Positions 50,611 to 60,293 of a stretch of DNA of 64,000 nt are shown piece by piece. The DNA is from an uncultured Bacteroidales bacterium. Lineage in GTDB: Bacteria; Bacteroidota; Bacteroidia; Bacteroidales; Bacteroidaceae. The notes beneath the pieces were generated by a model, which was given only the letters and a program-made list of their open reading frames with translations, was not told the DNA's origin and did no database searches. Each line of letters opens with the position of its first letter. The first letter of the stretch is position 1. The stretch is from contig CALCYA010000096.1 of NCBI GenBank assembly GCA_937906165.1, positions 6,608-70,607 of the forward strand, written 5' to 3'. The position numbers and the translations under genes were made by a program.

Positions 50611-52881
50611 ATGTTGGAGGAAAATAAATTCAGTTACCGTGCGTTGCTTCATGGCAAGGATGCAGAATGGTACTTTGCCCGTGGGCTTGACGACATTACA
50701 GCTGCGGGCAGTTATGAGGTGCGACTTTTCCATAACGATATGGAATCATTGGGTATAACAACCGGTGATTGTGACAAGGAGCATTATGTTGTTGCGCATC
50801 TTTTTGTAAGCGAGAGTGCTGCAACCGGCAGGCAGCAGGCGTTGCGTGTAGTGGGCCAGACCCTGTTGCTCACCATTTGCGCAACAAATGCTGTCAAGGC
50901 CTTTACCCGTACTTGTGAAATAACCCTCAAAGGCGCTTCCTGGGGTAGTTGGGTTGACTTGGGTGCTGCTTCAACAACCGATATCCAGGATGGCTCCATC
51001 ACAGCACAGAAACTGAGTACAGATGTAAGGGGAAAATTGGACAGGGTTACAGAGGTGGATGAGATAAAGAAAAACGCCCTTCATACAGAAAGCGTTCACA
51101 TAGTCTCTGCTATAGACGAAGTAAGTATTGGTGGCAGAAGCATTAATGGAGAGGCGGTTGTGGATATACCAATCCCCGTGGCTACCATCAGGAATGCTGG
51201 AGTGATGAGTGCGGAGGATAAGGCGTCATTGATGGACATTGACAAAAATTTTAATGGTGGTGTTATAGATATAGCCACATTGGGTTATACTGCTAATACT
51301 TACTATAATACTGCCGGTGAAATAAGAAGTCAAGCAGGGTTCTTTACATCTGAAGTTATTCCTATAACGAGAGGAACTATTGTTCGACTAACAACAAACT
51401 CTACAACATTAGTGTCTTTAATATCACTTACAACTAAAGACGGGATATTCGTTGGTTGTGTTGTAAGTGGAAAAAACGGTGTCAATACATATGAATGGAC
51501 TGCGCCAATAGACTGTTATATAAGGATATCTGTTGTTTCAAAAAACGGCACTATAGAATTGCCCGGTCACAAAACTGTAGTTTGCGACACTGTAATGGAT
51601 GTCTACGGAAAGCAATTGGACATCAGAGGTTTCTATGGCATAGTTCAAGGTGCGTTTAGGACGGATGGAATAGTATCCTATATGGACTCATTCTCTCACT
51701 CTAATCCTGTACCAGTTAAGCAAGGCGATGTAATAAGAATATCTAATGCTGTTGTTACCGATATCATATCTTTAATTACAAAAGTAAATGAGAGCGGCGA
51801 ATATGTAACAACACTTATGTGTGGTGTTACAAATGTTAAGGATTACGAATACGAAGTTATTACGGATGGGTACGTTTCAATATCAATGTCACGCGCCTCT
51901 TTTAAGGAGAATTCGGCGATAATAATATCGAGTGGCATAATACAGGATATTGATAGAATCGAGAGAATCTCAGGAAGTCCGTGGAAAGGGAGACGCATTA
52001 TGGCTATTGGTGACAGTCTTACTGCAAGCACTAAGGATACTAATTGGCAATATGTAGTAGGAGATATGCTTGGTTGCAATATAAGGACTCATGCTAAAGG
52101 TGGTATTGGTCTTATAGCGATGGTTGATGGCGATGGCACTGAAAAACCAGAGGCGGACCCTGACAATTTCGGAGTGTCTAATATATATCGCCTTGAGGCA
52201 TCGGATGTGGTTGACGTGGACTTGATACTTTTATTTGGTGCCTTTAATGAATACCGAAGAGCGAGAGATGAGTATGGAAATGCAGAAGATATGTATCCCG
52301 ACCAAAATACATATCTCGGCAGGTTACGTTATGTGGCAAAAAGGCTTGTAGATACAGTGCTGCAAGGCAATCCTAAATGCAAAATTGCATTCGTGGAACC
52401 ATACTGCTTTGGCGGTGGAAGTTACTGCGATGCTACAGGCTACGATGTTGGCGTTGAGATGGCAAAGGGGTTGCAAACAGTCGCAAATGAGTTCTGCTTT
52501 CCTTGTATACCTCTTTTAAGAAATTCTCAGATAGCAAGGTATAATTGGGATTTATACTGCGCTGGAGGCGGCACTGAAAATACAACATATCTACCGTATG
52601 ACGAATCAATTCCTTACGGAACACCGAGCATATTCCCCTCTGCAGATTTGTTGCCATCTACGGCTGTTGAGAATATCATCGCCCTGGTAGCAGCGGAGAA
52701 TATTTACGGGTATACTTACGCGCAGTTCATAGGAGGCTCGTGGAGCTTGGGCCATTACCCAGGCGGTTCTACGGAATACTCATCACCCTATATTTATCTG
52801 TGGAAAGATTTTATTCATCTCAATGCAAATGGTCAGACAAGAATTGCAGAGTATATTGCAAGACAGGTAAATACGTTATAA
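50611..52881 (+). CDS. Phage-tail-like protein with C-terminal SGNH/GDSL hydrolase domain
   Basis: A 756-residue protein without a signal peptide. Residues 1-210 are tail-fibre-like: DWTs such as GSWVDLGAASTTDIQDGSIT, then AQKLSTDVRGKLDRVTEVDE and a VATIRNAGVMSAEDKASLMD segment often seen in phage and prophage fibre proteins. Two similar beta modules follow (around 225-340 and 345-455). The hydrolase starts at MAIGDSLTAS: Ser469 in GDSL, Asn546 in GAFNEY and the D733-x-x-H736 pair in DFIHLN form the complete SGNH set, so it should be an esterase or deacetylase on glycans. Base composition falls sharply after about 51290, suggesting a composite origin. Confidence 0.8.
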   Translation: MLEENKFSYRALLHGKDAEWYFARGLDDITAAGSYEVRLFHNDMESLGITTGDCDKEHYVVAHLFVSESAATGRQQALRVVGQTLLLTICATNAVKAFTRTCEITLKGASWGSWVDLGAASTTDIQDGSITAQKLSTDVRGKLDRVTEVDEIKKNALHTESVHIVSAIDEVSIGGRSINGEAVVDIPIPVATIRNAGVMSAEDKASLMDIDKNFNGGVIDIATLGYTANTYYNTAGEIRSQAGFFTSEVIPITRGTIVRLTTNSTTLVSLISLTTKDGIFVGCVVSGKNGVNTYEWTAPIDCYIRISVVSKNGTIELPGHKTVVCDTVMDVYGKQLDIRGFYGIVQGAFRTDGIVSYMDSFSHSNPVPVKQGDVIRISNAVVTDIISLITKVNESGEYVTTLMCGVTNVKDYEYEVITDGYVSISMSRASFKENSAIIISSGIIQDIDRIERISGSPWKGRRIMAIGDSLTASTKDTNWQYVVGDMLGCNIRTHAKGGIGLIAMVDGDGTEKPEADPDNFGVSNIYRLEASDVVDVDLILLFGAFNEYRRARDEYGNAEDMYPDQNTYLGRLRYVAKRLVDTVLQGNPKCKIAFVEPYCFGGGSYCDATGYDVGVEMAKGLQTVANEFCFPCIPLLRNSQIARYNWDLYCAGGGTENTTYLPYDESIPYGTPSIFPSADLLPSTAVENIIALVAAENIYGYTYAQFIGGSWSLGHYPGGSTEYSSPYIYLWKDFIHLNANGQTRIAEYIARQVNTL

Positions 52882-52910
52882 GTATACTATATGATTATTG
52901 GTATAGACTC

Positions 52911-52960
52911 TATAACATTATTATGGCGAGCCTAGTTTGAGTAGCTATAATAATGTTATA
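52911..52960. terminator. Bidirectional hairpin between the SGNH gene and the capsule cluster
   Basis: TATAACATTATTAT (52911-52924) and ATAATAATGTTATA (52947-52960) form a 14-bp perfect but AT-only stem with a 22-nt interior containing further dyad symmetry. It lies between convergent genes and overlaps the last codons of the capsule GT2. Confidence 0.55.
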
Positions 52961-53858
52961 ACTGTAAGTTATAATGTTGTTTTAGGTGTTCCTTAATTTT
53001 CTCCTTGTCATTGCCACAGGCTTTCTTTATTTCAAAAACGATAGTGTCGACCAATGTTCGATACCAGAAACCTTGCATAAAATCCCAGATAAAACCCTCT
53101 TTACCGTCAAGAAAACCTAGTTTTAAAATATAACGGTAGCAAAAATAAAAGAATGAACGCCAGAAAATCTTCATCTTGGCATATTTCTCTTTCTGTTTCC
53201 TTTTTGCAACAACCTCTTCGCAATATGAATTGTCTTTGCTTTCGTTCCCAGTGATGTGGAACTCTGCATCCAGTAGCAATGCGGCCTCGCGCGCTGCATA
53301 TCTATTATGTTTGTCAACGAATTGAGTAATGCTTATCATGCTTGCATCGTAGAAAGGGTGTTTGAATGTCGTAGTCTTGCCTCCGTCTGCGATGACTAAA
53401 TGTTCGTCCATAATACGCTTTTCATAGCGTGCCTTTCCATTGCGGAATAGTCGAATCATCTTTATACCATTTGCAATGCCGTGCTTTAATTCACGTCCCA
53501 TAAACACTCTACCAAGCGGCAGTACAACTGCGTACACGTCATTGGGTAAGGTTGGCAGTCTACGCTGCATCTCTTCAATTAGTTCCTTAGAACAGTATTC
53601 ATCAGCATCAAGGCGCAGAACCCATTCTGTCTTGATGTCTATGTTATCCAATGCCCAGTTGAACTGTGCAGCCTGGTTCCCCGGCCACTTGTGTGGAATT
53701 ACTTTTGCCCCCATTGACTTTGCTATTGTTGCAGTATTGTCAGTGGATAGGCTGTCAATAACATATATCTCCTTTGCAAACTCCTTTACATTATCTATGC
53801 AACGGCGTATATGCAGTTCCTCATTGAAGGTCAGTATTATAACAGAAATGTCTAGCAT
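52956..53858 (-). CDS. Glycosyltransferase family 2 (WaaE/KdtX-like)
   Basis: A 300-residue GT2 enzyme, last gene of the capsule cluster. The chosen ATG 53858 (MLDISVIILTFNEELHIRRC) overlaps the deacetylase stop by seven bases; a start 12 bases earlier is possible. Marks: NVKEFAKEIYVIDSLSTDNT, the GNQAAQFNWALDN region, and LRLDADEY as the metal motif. A C-terminal stretch with FWRSFFYFCYRYILKLGFLD is typical of the WaaE/KdtX group that acts on lipopolysaccharide cores. The order of action in this glycan is unknown. Confidence 0.9.
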   Translation of the reverse strand: MLDISVIILTFNEELHIRRCIDNVKEFAKEIYVIDSLSTDNTATIAKSMGAKVIPHKWPGNQAAQFNWALDNIDIKTEWVLRLDADEYCSKELIEEMQRRLPTLPNDVYAVVLPLGRVFMGRELKHGIANGIKMIRLFRNGKARYEKRIMDEHLVIADGGKTTTFKHPFYDASMISITQFVDKHNRYAAREAALLLDAEFHITGNESKDNSYCEEVVAKRKQKEKYAKMKIFWRSFFYFCYRYILKLGFLDGKEGFIWDFMQGFWYRTLVDTIVFEIKKACGNDKEKIKEHLKQHYNLQL

Positions 53859-54628
53859 ATCTCGTTCCAATTTATGATTTTGTGTTTGGTGTTCTTAAGT
53901 TTTGTCGCAAAGTCATGAATGTCGTTGAATTCATTTTTTCTCCAATCCTCGGTGTAGCCTGGATGAACGCCTACTTCTATGGTTTTTTCATCACCTAACT
54001 TTGCAATCTGTTCAATAATGCTGTCGGCCCAATTTGTATCAAAACTGTTAGCAGCCATATAAAAGTAATCAGTAGACTTGTGGTTACGGCGTATATATGC
54101 ACTAAACATGCTGTTTAGTATTCCGATTATGCCACGGTTTGAATCTTTCACGAAAATGTTTTGCACACCACGCACTCTTTCAATTTCGCAGGTTTTTGCA
54201 GCCTTTTTAACAGCAAGCAGAAATGAAGGAAATTTGTGCAAGTGACCGTGTGAGTCCAAATGTGAAACCTTTATGCCGGCCTCGGTGAGGACTTTTATCT
54301 GCGCAATGGTCTCCTTTATAATATCTTTTTGCTTCAATCTCAGGAGTAGTGCCTTTTTTCTTGTGCTGTTTGATTCAATGAATGTGCCATCTTCACCAAG
54401 CAAACTCCAGCAATCATTGCATACAGGTTGCAAGCCGTCTACGTATGTAAGGTGTACACCCCAACTGAACTCCGGGTGTTTTTTAGCATATTCAATAGCC
54501 ATTTTCGAAGCCTCGCAATTTACCATAATTGTAGCAGAGGTCAATGCTCTACGTTCAAAACATTCAATGGTTGCTTGGGTGGTCTCTTCGTTGAAACCAA
54601 AATCATCTGCGTGTAATATAATTTTCAT
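53852..54628 (-). CDS. ChbG/HpnK-family (YdjC) carbohydrate deacetylase
   Basis: A 258-residue metal-dependent deacetylase. MKIILHADDFGFNEETTQAT carries the HADDFG metal motif; further ligands sit in WGVHLTYVDG and in VSHLDSHGHLHKFPS. Relatives deacetylate chito-oligosaccharides or hopanoid sugars. Within this cluster it may remove an acetyl group from an N-acetyl sugar in the repeat unit (inference). It overlaps the GT2 start by seven bases. Confidence 0.88.
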   Translation of the reverse strand: MKIILHADDFGFNEETTQATIECFERRALTSATIMVNCEASKMAIEYAKKHPEFSWGVHLTYVDGLQPVCNDCWSLLGEDGTFIESNSTRKKALLLRLKQKDIIKETIAQIKVLTEAGIKVSHLDSHGHLHKFPSFLLAVKKAAKTCEIERVRGVQNIFVKDSNRGIIGILNSMFSAYIRRNHKSTDYFYMAANSFDTNWADSIIEQIAKLGDEKTIEVGVHPGYTEDWRKNEFNDIHDFATKLKNTKHKIINWNEIC

Positions 54629-54648
54629 ATATTATGGATTCTGTTTGT

Positions 54649-55725
54649 TTAAAAAAGCATATTGTCACCCGCAGCAGGTCTTATGCGCCAATTCTCTTCA
54701 TCATTAATACCCTCTATTTCCCTTAATGGCGAGTTTTCTGATAGTCGAAGAACAACATTTCCTTTTCCCATAGGAACTGTACCCAAGAATAACATTTTCT
54801 TATATAAGGATTTGTTGAATGGTACAAATTCAACAGCATCTATGTTGCCGGGCAATGTCATTGCGAAAAGGCAAATCTTAAAGTATGATAGCTTCTTGAT
54901 ATCTGCTGTTTCCCATTCAATAATGGAGCGGAGTGTGACATTTTTAAAACCTCGTTGCGATGCCTGTTCGTGGAACTGGTCCTTAATAATGAACCAAGCA
55001 ATAACTTCTCCTTTTCTCTTTATATAATAAAGCTTACAGTCTTTGTTTGAGTCAAGTACCCATTTTGCCCATTCCTTATTATGATTTTCCTTGAAACGCG
55101 CTTTGTCGCCATTCCAAATTCTTTCATATTCCTGGTCAATCTCTTTCACTTCATAAATCTCATATTTCCATTGGCCATTTATCTGAGCAATGAGCTTAAT
55201 GAACAATTGTTGAATGAGCAAGAAGAAATTACATATGAATGCAACTGTTTTTGCTATGAATCCTTTGCAGAACATTTCAACAACAGCTCTACTTTTTTTA
55301 AGCAACAGCAGTCTGGGCGAAAAAAACAGTTTAGCGCCCAATTTTTGCATTATATTGTATTGCATTTGGGATACTGAGCCAATAAGAATAGCACCATTCT
55401 TGGAATGTTCCATTCTCAATTTGTGTATCTTTGAACCAATACCCTGTTTCCTATGGGTTGTATTCACGCTTAAAGTGCTACAGGTGATGCTTTCAAATTC
55501 GTTGCCGTCTATGACAAGGCTTGTGGGAAAATGAAAGCCTGATGCTATAACATCTTCATTGTCGCATACAAATATTTGGAAAACATCATTGTCATTGTGC
55601 CTGAAGGGATTCTTCTCGAGAACCGGAATTTTTGCATCACCATCCTTCAGGTAGTTCGATACATCATTCAATTCAAATGATGATGATTCCTGGTTCGTTG
55701 TACGCTTGATATAACTCAATTCCAT
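54649..55725 (-). CDS. GNAT-type acetyltransferase-like protein
   Basis: A 358-residue cytosolic protein. Around residues 60-120 FQIFVCDNEDVIASGFHFPT and the acetyl-CoA loop NTTHRKQGIGSKIHKLRMEH (RKQGIGS as Q/RxxGxG/A) give a GNAT fold; a second, weaker GNAT-like half may occupy 190-340 (KARFKENHNKEWAKWVLDSN). Such double-GNAT proteins are frequent in polysaccharide clusters, where they acetylate amino sugars. Strongly AT-rich like its neighbours. Acceptor unknown. Confidence 0.75.
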   Translation of the reverse strand: MELSYIKRTTNQESSSFELNDVSNYLKDGDAKIPVLEKNPFRHNDNDVFQIFVCDNEDVIASGFHFPTSLVIDGNEFESITCSTLSVNTTHRKQGIGSKIHKLRMEHSKNGAILIGSVSQMQYNIMQKLGAKLFFSPRLLLLKKSRAVVEMFCKGFIAKTVAFICNFFLLIQQLFIKLIAQINGQWKYEIYEVKEIDQEYERIWNGDKARFKENHNKEWAKWVLDSNKDCKLYYIKRKGEVIAWFIIKDQFHEQASQRGFKNVTLRSIIEWETADIKKLSYFKICLFAMTLPGNIDAVEFVPFNKSLYKKMLFLGTVPMGKGNVVLRLSENSPLREIEGINDEENWRIRPAAGDNMLF

Positions 55726-55728
55726 CTG

Positions 55729-56277
55729 TTATTCTTTAATAATTCGTTTTTTTATGAATCTTGCCGGATTGCCACCAACGACTGTCCAGGGCTCAACATC
55801 TTTAAATACAACTGACCTTGCACCGGTAACACCGCCTTCTCCAATTGTCGTTCCCATTGAAATGAAACTCTCGGCACAAACCCATGCATAATCCCCTATG
55901 TATATTGGAGCTGTAATCAATTCGTGCTCCTTGCTTGAAATATTATGTGATGCAGTACATAGAAATGCTCTTTGAGAAACAGTGGCTTTCTTGCCCAAAT
56001 GTATCATATTGACATTGTAACAATCAACATTATCCGAGATGCAAGCCAACTCTTCCAATTTAAGATTTGATGGCATCCACACCTTTACAGAAGCGTGCAC
56101 ACTTGCGCTCTTGGCAATATCTGCACCAAACACACGCAAGACAAAATTTCTCCATCTGCGGAAAAAGCCTCCTTTGAATGGACGGAATAAAAAAATGCTA
56201 CATACATTCCACATAGCACGATAGAGCTTGTTTTTAAGGCTTAACTTGTTTTTGTATTTTTGTCCAATATTGTTCAT
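55729..56277 (-). CDS. WcaF-like hexapeptide acetyltransferase
   Basis: A 182-residue left-handed beta-helix O-acetyltransferase of the colanic-acid WcaF type. FRPFKGGFFRRWRNFVLRVF lies in the N-terminal segment; hexapeptide turns run from GADIAKSASVHASVKVWMP through LCTASHNISSKEHELITAPI, with the catalytic-His segment TASHNI, to GEGGVTGARSVVFKDVEPW and VVGGNPARFIKKR. It probably adds an acetyl group to a sugar of the repeat unit. Confidence 0.9.
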   Translation of the reverse strand: MNNIGQKYKNKLSLKNKLYRAMWNVCSIFLFRPFKGGFFRRWRNFVLRVFGADIAKSASVHASVKVWMPSNLKLEELACISDNVDCYNVNMIHLGKKATVSQRAFLCTASHNISSKEHELITAPIYIGDYAWVCAESFISMGTTIGEGGVTGARSVVFKDVEPWTVVGGNPARFIKKRIIKE

Positions 56278-56390
56278 TATTGCTATTTTATGATTAAAAT
56301 ATAAAGATTAGTATCGGTATCTTTAATGTCAAATTACTTTATTCTGTTTTTATAAATTGCATGATATTTATAGTTTATCCTTTACAATTT

Positions 56391-56924
56391 TTACTTATAT
56401 ACTTTTTGCTCATGTTCCTTTATTTGTTCATCTGTCCAGTAATATTTGATGACTTTAGCAGGTACCCCCCCAACAATTGAATATGGAGGAACATCTTTTG
56501 TGACGACAGAGCCTGCAGCAATTGTAGCTCCACGTCCAATAGTTACTCCCATGAGTATTGTTACACGACTTCCAATCCAAACATCTTCTTCAATTACCAC
56601 CTCTTTATCTAACCCTTCAGGTTTTGTCTTCTCTGTAATGTCATTATGATATATGCCGATAATTCTACCATGGTTGCCAGTGTGTATGGATAAGTCTTCG
56701 CCAACAGATATGTGTCCCTTAAACACTATCTTGGCGTTAGTTGCAGACAAGCAGGCGCGAGGGCCAATATACACACGAGGTCCAATGAATATATTTTTGG
56801 GATGGTCATATATAAGTGGAGGGGTTATTGAGGAATTTTTTTCAAATAGTCCAAAACGATGTCTAAAGACAAATATACTTCTTAACCAGGTGTAAATACC
56901 TTTTATAAATAAAATTCTTTTCAT
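56391..56924 (-). CDS. Hexapeptide-repeat acyltransferase
   Basis: A 177-residue left-handed beta-helix acetyltransferase (maltose/CatB-type). ATG 56924 ([20 protein letters not shown]) follows the previous stop by one base; longer starts overlap that gene heavily. Repeats: [40 protein letters not shown], then [20 protein letters not shown] with the canonical [20 protein letters not shown] and [13 protein letters not shown] ending. Second O-acetyltransferase of the cluster, so the polysaccharide is probably acetylated at two places. Confidence 0.9.
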   Translation of the reverse strand: MKRILFIKGIYTWLRSIFVFRHRFGLFEKNSSITPPLIYDHPKNIFIGPRVYIGPRACLSATNAKIVFKGHISVGEDLSIHTGNHGRIIGIYHNDITEKTKPEGLDKEVVIEEDVWIGSRVTILMGVTIGRGATIAAGSVVTKDVPPYSIVGGVPAKVIKYYWTDEQIKEHEQKVYK

Positions 56925-56925
56925 G

Positions 56926-58017
56926 TTATTCTTTCCAAAGATTGATAAACCGAGACATAATTGCTTCTGTCGAGTATTCAGTGTAGGCTTTTTCTTCTGC
57001 TCTGTTTGCCATCTCTTCAATTATATTATTATTACTTAGACTATATAATACTTTTTCTCGTAATGCAGTTGTGTTCTTGGGTTCAACAAGTATACCTTGT
57101 ACCTTGTCTTCGTAGGTTAACATCTCCTTTATTGCACCAACTGGTGTTGTGATAATTGGGCAACCGCTTGCCATTGCTTCAACAATCACATAAGGAAACC
57201 CCTCTGTGTGGGTTGGCAGAACAAATAGTCCAGCACTCCTCATGGCTTTGAATATTTCTGTACTTGGCTTCATACCTTTAAAGCTTATATTGCCTTTGAA
57301 ACCATTACTCTTTATCCAGTTATTTAGTTCCGAATGTATCACTTCATCTTGTGGACCATAAATGTTCAATGTGATGTCTTCTATTGTGGATAAAGCTTCT
57401 ATCAGTTCGAAAATACCTTTTTCACGAACGTTGTGCCCTACAAACAGAATCTCATTCTTGTTACGTGTTATTCTGCTTTCTTTCAGCACTTCAATTTCCT
57501 TGTTGAATGAGTTACCTATTTTTATTACATTACTGAATCCTGCAGATATTATTGCGTTATACGATCCTTCATCAAGAACAATTGATTTATACGAGTTTTT
57601 CAAAGTAGACAGCAGTACTTTCTTTTTCCACCCACTTGTTGATAAATGCATTGGCATCGTTCCACAATGGTAGTGGACTATTGCCTTTGCTTTGTAGTGT
57701 TTTGCGATTTTAACATACAGCCAATCGCGGACAATTCCGGTGCCAAGTGAACTGAGTATATGTACTTTATCGTATCTCTCCTTTTTAAGGCTTCTTATAA
57801 GATTCCACAATCCTTTCGCATAATCTTTTATGGAATAGTACAAACGTTTATACGTAGGTAAGAGGTGGGTGAGAGAAACACTTCTTACAATTGGAAGATG
57901 TACTACCTCTACCTCATTTTGTTGGTATTGGTGGAGATAGTCCAACACTATCTTCATCCATATAGTTACTCCTCCCTTGCTGCTGGGTTGGGGACCTAAT
58001 AAAAGTACTTTTTTCAT
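56926..58017 (-). CDS. Glycosyltransferase family 4
   Basis: A 363-residue GT-B retaining transferase. ATG 58017 ([20 protein letters not shown]) is preferred over one 24 bases earlier. Marks: [15 protein letters not shown] at the N-terminus, [20 protein letters not shown] mid-protein, and the donor site [20 protein letters not shown] with the E-x7-E pair, then [17 protein letters not shown]. Sits between two other transferases in the capsule string. Confidence 0.93.
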   Translation of the reverse strand: MKKVLLLGPQPSSKGGVTIWMKIVLDYLHQYQQNEVEVVHLPIVRSVSLTHLLPTYKRLYYSIKDYAKGLWNLIRSLKKERYDKVHILSSLGTGIVRDWLYVKIAKHYKAKAIVHYHCGTMPMHLSTSGWKKKVLLSTLKNSYKSIVLDEGSYNAIISAGFSNVIKIGNSFNKEIEVLKESRITRNKNEILFVGHNVREKGIFELIEALSTIEDITLNIYGPQDEVIHSELNNWIKSNGFKGNISFKGMKPSTEIFKAMRSAGLFVLPTHTEGFPYVIVEAMASGCPIITTPVGAIKEMLTYEDKVQGILVEPKNTTALREKVLYSLSNNNIIEEMANRAEEKAYTEYSTEAIMSRFINLWKE

Positions 58018-58027
58018 TATTGTTGGG

Positions 58028-59107
58028 TTATATGTTGTCAATAATCTTTTTATACTTTCCCAAAAAAGTCTCTTTGGATAATTTCTTTTCAGCGATCTTG
58101 CGGCTTAGGATAGAGAACTCGGTATATTCTTTTTCGTTTATTGATATCATACGCTCTATTGAGTCTGCAATACTTTCAGGAGATTTTGGGTCAAAAAGGA
58201 ATCCGTTCTTGCCTTCATGCACATAGATAGAATTATCGCAGACATCACTGCAAATTACTGGACGTCCGCAAGAAATAGCTTCACAAATGACATTGGGAGT
58301 ACCTTCGAAAAACGACGGTAGGCAGAAAATGTCGCAGTCTTCATATTTCTTTTGTATCTCTTTTGTCTTGTCAAGAAGCTTAATGAAAGATTGGAGCTGA
58401 TAATCGTTTATCAGCGTTTCGCATTTGTCTATATAATCTTTTGATTCTGCAATCTTTCCATACCATTCAACAGTAAATTTACAACAACGCTCTTTTGCAA
58501 TCTTGATTGCTTCAATAAATCCAAGAGCGTTCTTTGGCTCAAAAAGCGATGCCGCAACTACGATTTTGGGAATCTCCCTTTTCTTGTGCTCAATAAATGC
58601 AAACTTTTTTGTGTCTACAAAGTTGGTTATTGTTTTCAATTTTCGCTCCATCCACGGGTTGTGTTCTCGAAGGAATTTTTCCTGTGCATAGCTATTTGGT
58701 ACAATATAATCGGCAAAACGATATAGCATAAAACGGATACGTTCATTCATGCCTATCCTTTGTGTCGTGTTTCTTTCACTTACAATAAGGTTATACTTGC
58801 ATCCTAAAAGTTTTGTCAGTGAAGCAATCAGTGATGGCGTTTCCTGATAAGCAATAACCCAATCCGGTTTTTCTTGCTGAAAATATTTTCTTACAGACAG
58901 AATTCTTTTTTTTCTGTTGCTTGCATTAGGAATTACCAAGTTTTCGACATTATTCTCATCAAGATAGTGCTTGTAAAAATCTTTATCATGATAAGTGCAT
59001 ACTTTTACTTCATAACCTTCTTTATGCAGCATTACGGCAAGACCAACCAGTTGACGTTGAGCACCACCAGCTCCCAAGCAATCGGTAAATAGAATTATTT
59101 TAGACAT
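58028..59107 (-). CDS. Glycosyltransferase family 4
   Basis: A 359-residue GT-B transferase. FTDCLGAGGAQRQLVGLAVM opens it, IVVAASLFEPKNALGFIEAI starts the C-terminal domain, and CLPSFFEGTPNVICEAISCG followed by RPVICSDVCDN is the nucleotide-sugar site with E-x7-E. It overlaps the end of the polymerase gene by eight bases. Codon use is AT-rich like the rest of the cluster. Confidence 0.94.
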   Translation of the reverse strand: MSKIILFTDCLGAGGAQRQLVGLAVMLHKEGYEVKVCTYHDKDFYKHYLDENNVENLVIPNASNRKKRILSVRKYFQQEKPDWVIAYQETPSLIASLTKLLGCKYNLIVSERNTTQRIGMNERIRFMLYRFADYIVPNSYAQEKFLREHNPWMERKLKTITNFVDTKKFAFIEHKKREIPKIVVAASLFEPKNALGFIEAIKIAKERCCKFTVEWYGKIAESKDYIDKCETLINDYQLQSFIKLLDKTKEIQKKYEDCDIFCLPSFFEGTPNVICEAISCGRPVICSDVCDNSIYVHEGKNGFLFDPKSPESIADSIERMISINEKEYTEFSILSRKIAEKKLSKETFLGKYKKIIDNI

Positions 59108-60287
59108 GATATTTTACTTTCTCTATTTTGGTGTTAATATATGCTATGGCAATAATAAGTAGAAACGAGTTGTTTGAAATATAACCCATTGAAAAAAGTG
59201 TAATTGTAAACCAAATACATATTGTTGACACTATTATATAACACTCATCCTGTGTTAGATATTTCTTGTTCCTCTTGAATATGTTAAACAATTTAATGAA
59301 AAATATTAGGTATATGATACAACCGAATATTCCTAAATTTGCAAGAAGTTCTGCCCAATCGTTGTGAGCATAATTACCTGCTATCATTACACTCTTATCA
59401 AAGCCATATCCAAACAAGAAATGAAAAATAGAACCATTTAATGAATAGTCCCAAATAGCGCTAACCTGACTTATTCGTGCATTACCACTGTCATCATTTC
59501 CTGCTTCCATATTGCTTAAACGATTCATAAGGTACTCGTTTGACATCAGCATATCATATGACATGTATACAAATACAATGAATAAACCTAAGATAACAAT
59601 TGAGTATTGGACCTTCTTACTCTTTGGTACACTTTTAAAGGTATAATAGAAATACAAAAGAAAGGAGACAATACCGCACACAATAGCCCCACGTTTGGAT
59701 GACATAATTATAAAATAAATAGTGATAATTAATAGTGGAAAAGCATATTTAGGTTTGCGTATAAATCCAAGTAATGGTAATAGTGCAACGAAACGATATC
59801 CCATGTTGTTTGTGATGGCTTCTCTGTTGTACAATGCTAATAGTCTGGCTTGGAAGTTGAAAAAAGAAAGAATAAATGTAGCAAGTAATACAATTGTGAA
59901 AATTATAAATAACTTTTCTGTAAGAATTCCCTTCTTTGTCATATATCTGATTGGGAAATAAGTCAAAAAGGTGCAACATATTGACTTGAAATTGTTCATT
60001 GTAGATAATGATTCATGCCATTCGCTAACGATTGCCTTTTCTGAAAATAACCAATATATTGAGTTTATCAACCAGAAAAAGAATATCAACCTTTCAAATG
60101 ATGTCGCTTTGAATTTGGAAAAATATTTATACGCATAAGTCAAGCTGATTGTAATCCACAAGACTAGTGATGCTTGGGAAACTGGTGAACCATTAGCGTA
60201 TAATGAGCCTTGACAGAAATATAATATAATAACTGTCAAAAAAATATATAATATTATTCTGTCTATACTAAAAGTTTTATTCTTCAT
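59100..60287 (-). CDS. O-antigen/capsule polymerase (Wzy-like)
   Basis: A 395-residue membrane protein with about ten to twelve hydrophobic helices and no transporter motif, the profile of a Wzy polymerase that joins repeat units in the periplasm. A long periplasmic loop between about 255 and 320 contains NRLSNMEAGNDDSGNARISQ and HFLFGYGFDKS, and the conserved-type GYGFDKSV...NYAHNDWAELLANLGIFG segment of the O-antigen ligase/polymerase domain (NAHN-like HND). Position between flippase-side genes and transferases supports the call; such genes diverge too much for a linkage prediction. Confidence 0.87.
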   Translation of the reverse strand: MKNKTFSIDRIILYIFLTVIILYFCQGSLYANGSPVSQASLVLWITISLTYAYKYFSKFKATSFERLIFFFWLINSIYWLFSEKAIVSEWHESLSTMNNFKSICCTFLTYFPIRYMTKKGILTEKLFIIFTIVLLATFILSFFNFQARLLALYNREAITNNMGYRFVALLPLLGFIRKPKYAFPLLIITIYFIIMSSKRGAIVCGIVSFLLYFYYTFKSVPKSKKVQYSIVILGLFIVFVYMSYDMLMSNEYLMNRLSNMEAGNDDSGNARISQVSAIWDYSLNGSIFHFLFGYGFDKSVMIAGNYAHNDWAELLANLGIFGCIIYLIFFIKLFNIFKRNKKYLTQDECYIIVSTICIWFTITLFSMGYISNNSFLLIIAIAYINTKIEKVKYHV

Positions 60288-60293
60288 TAGTTT

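Noticed and set aside
43215..52960. Insertion sequence or integrated prophage
   Set aside because: No transposase, integrase, terminase, portal or capsid gene is seen; only one tail-like protein. The inverted ends of about 20 bases around short non-coding DNA fit MITE-like repeats better.
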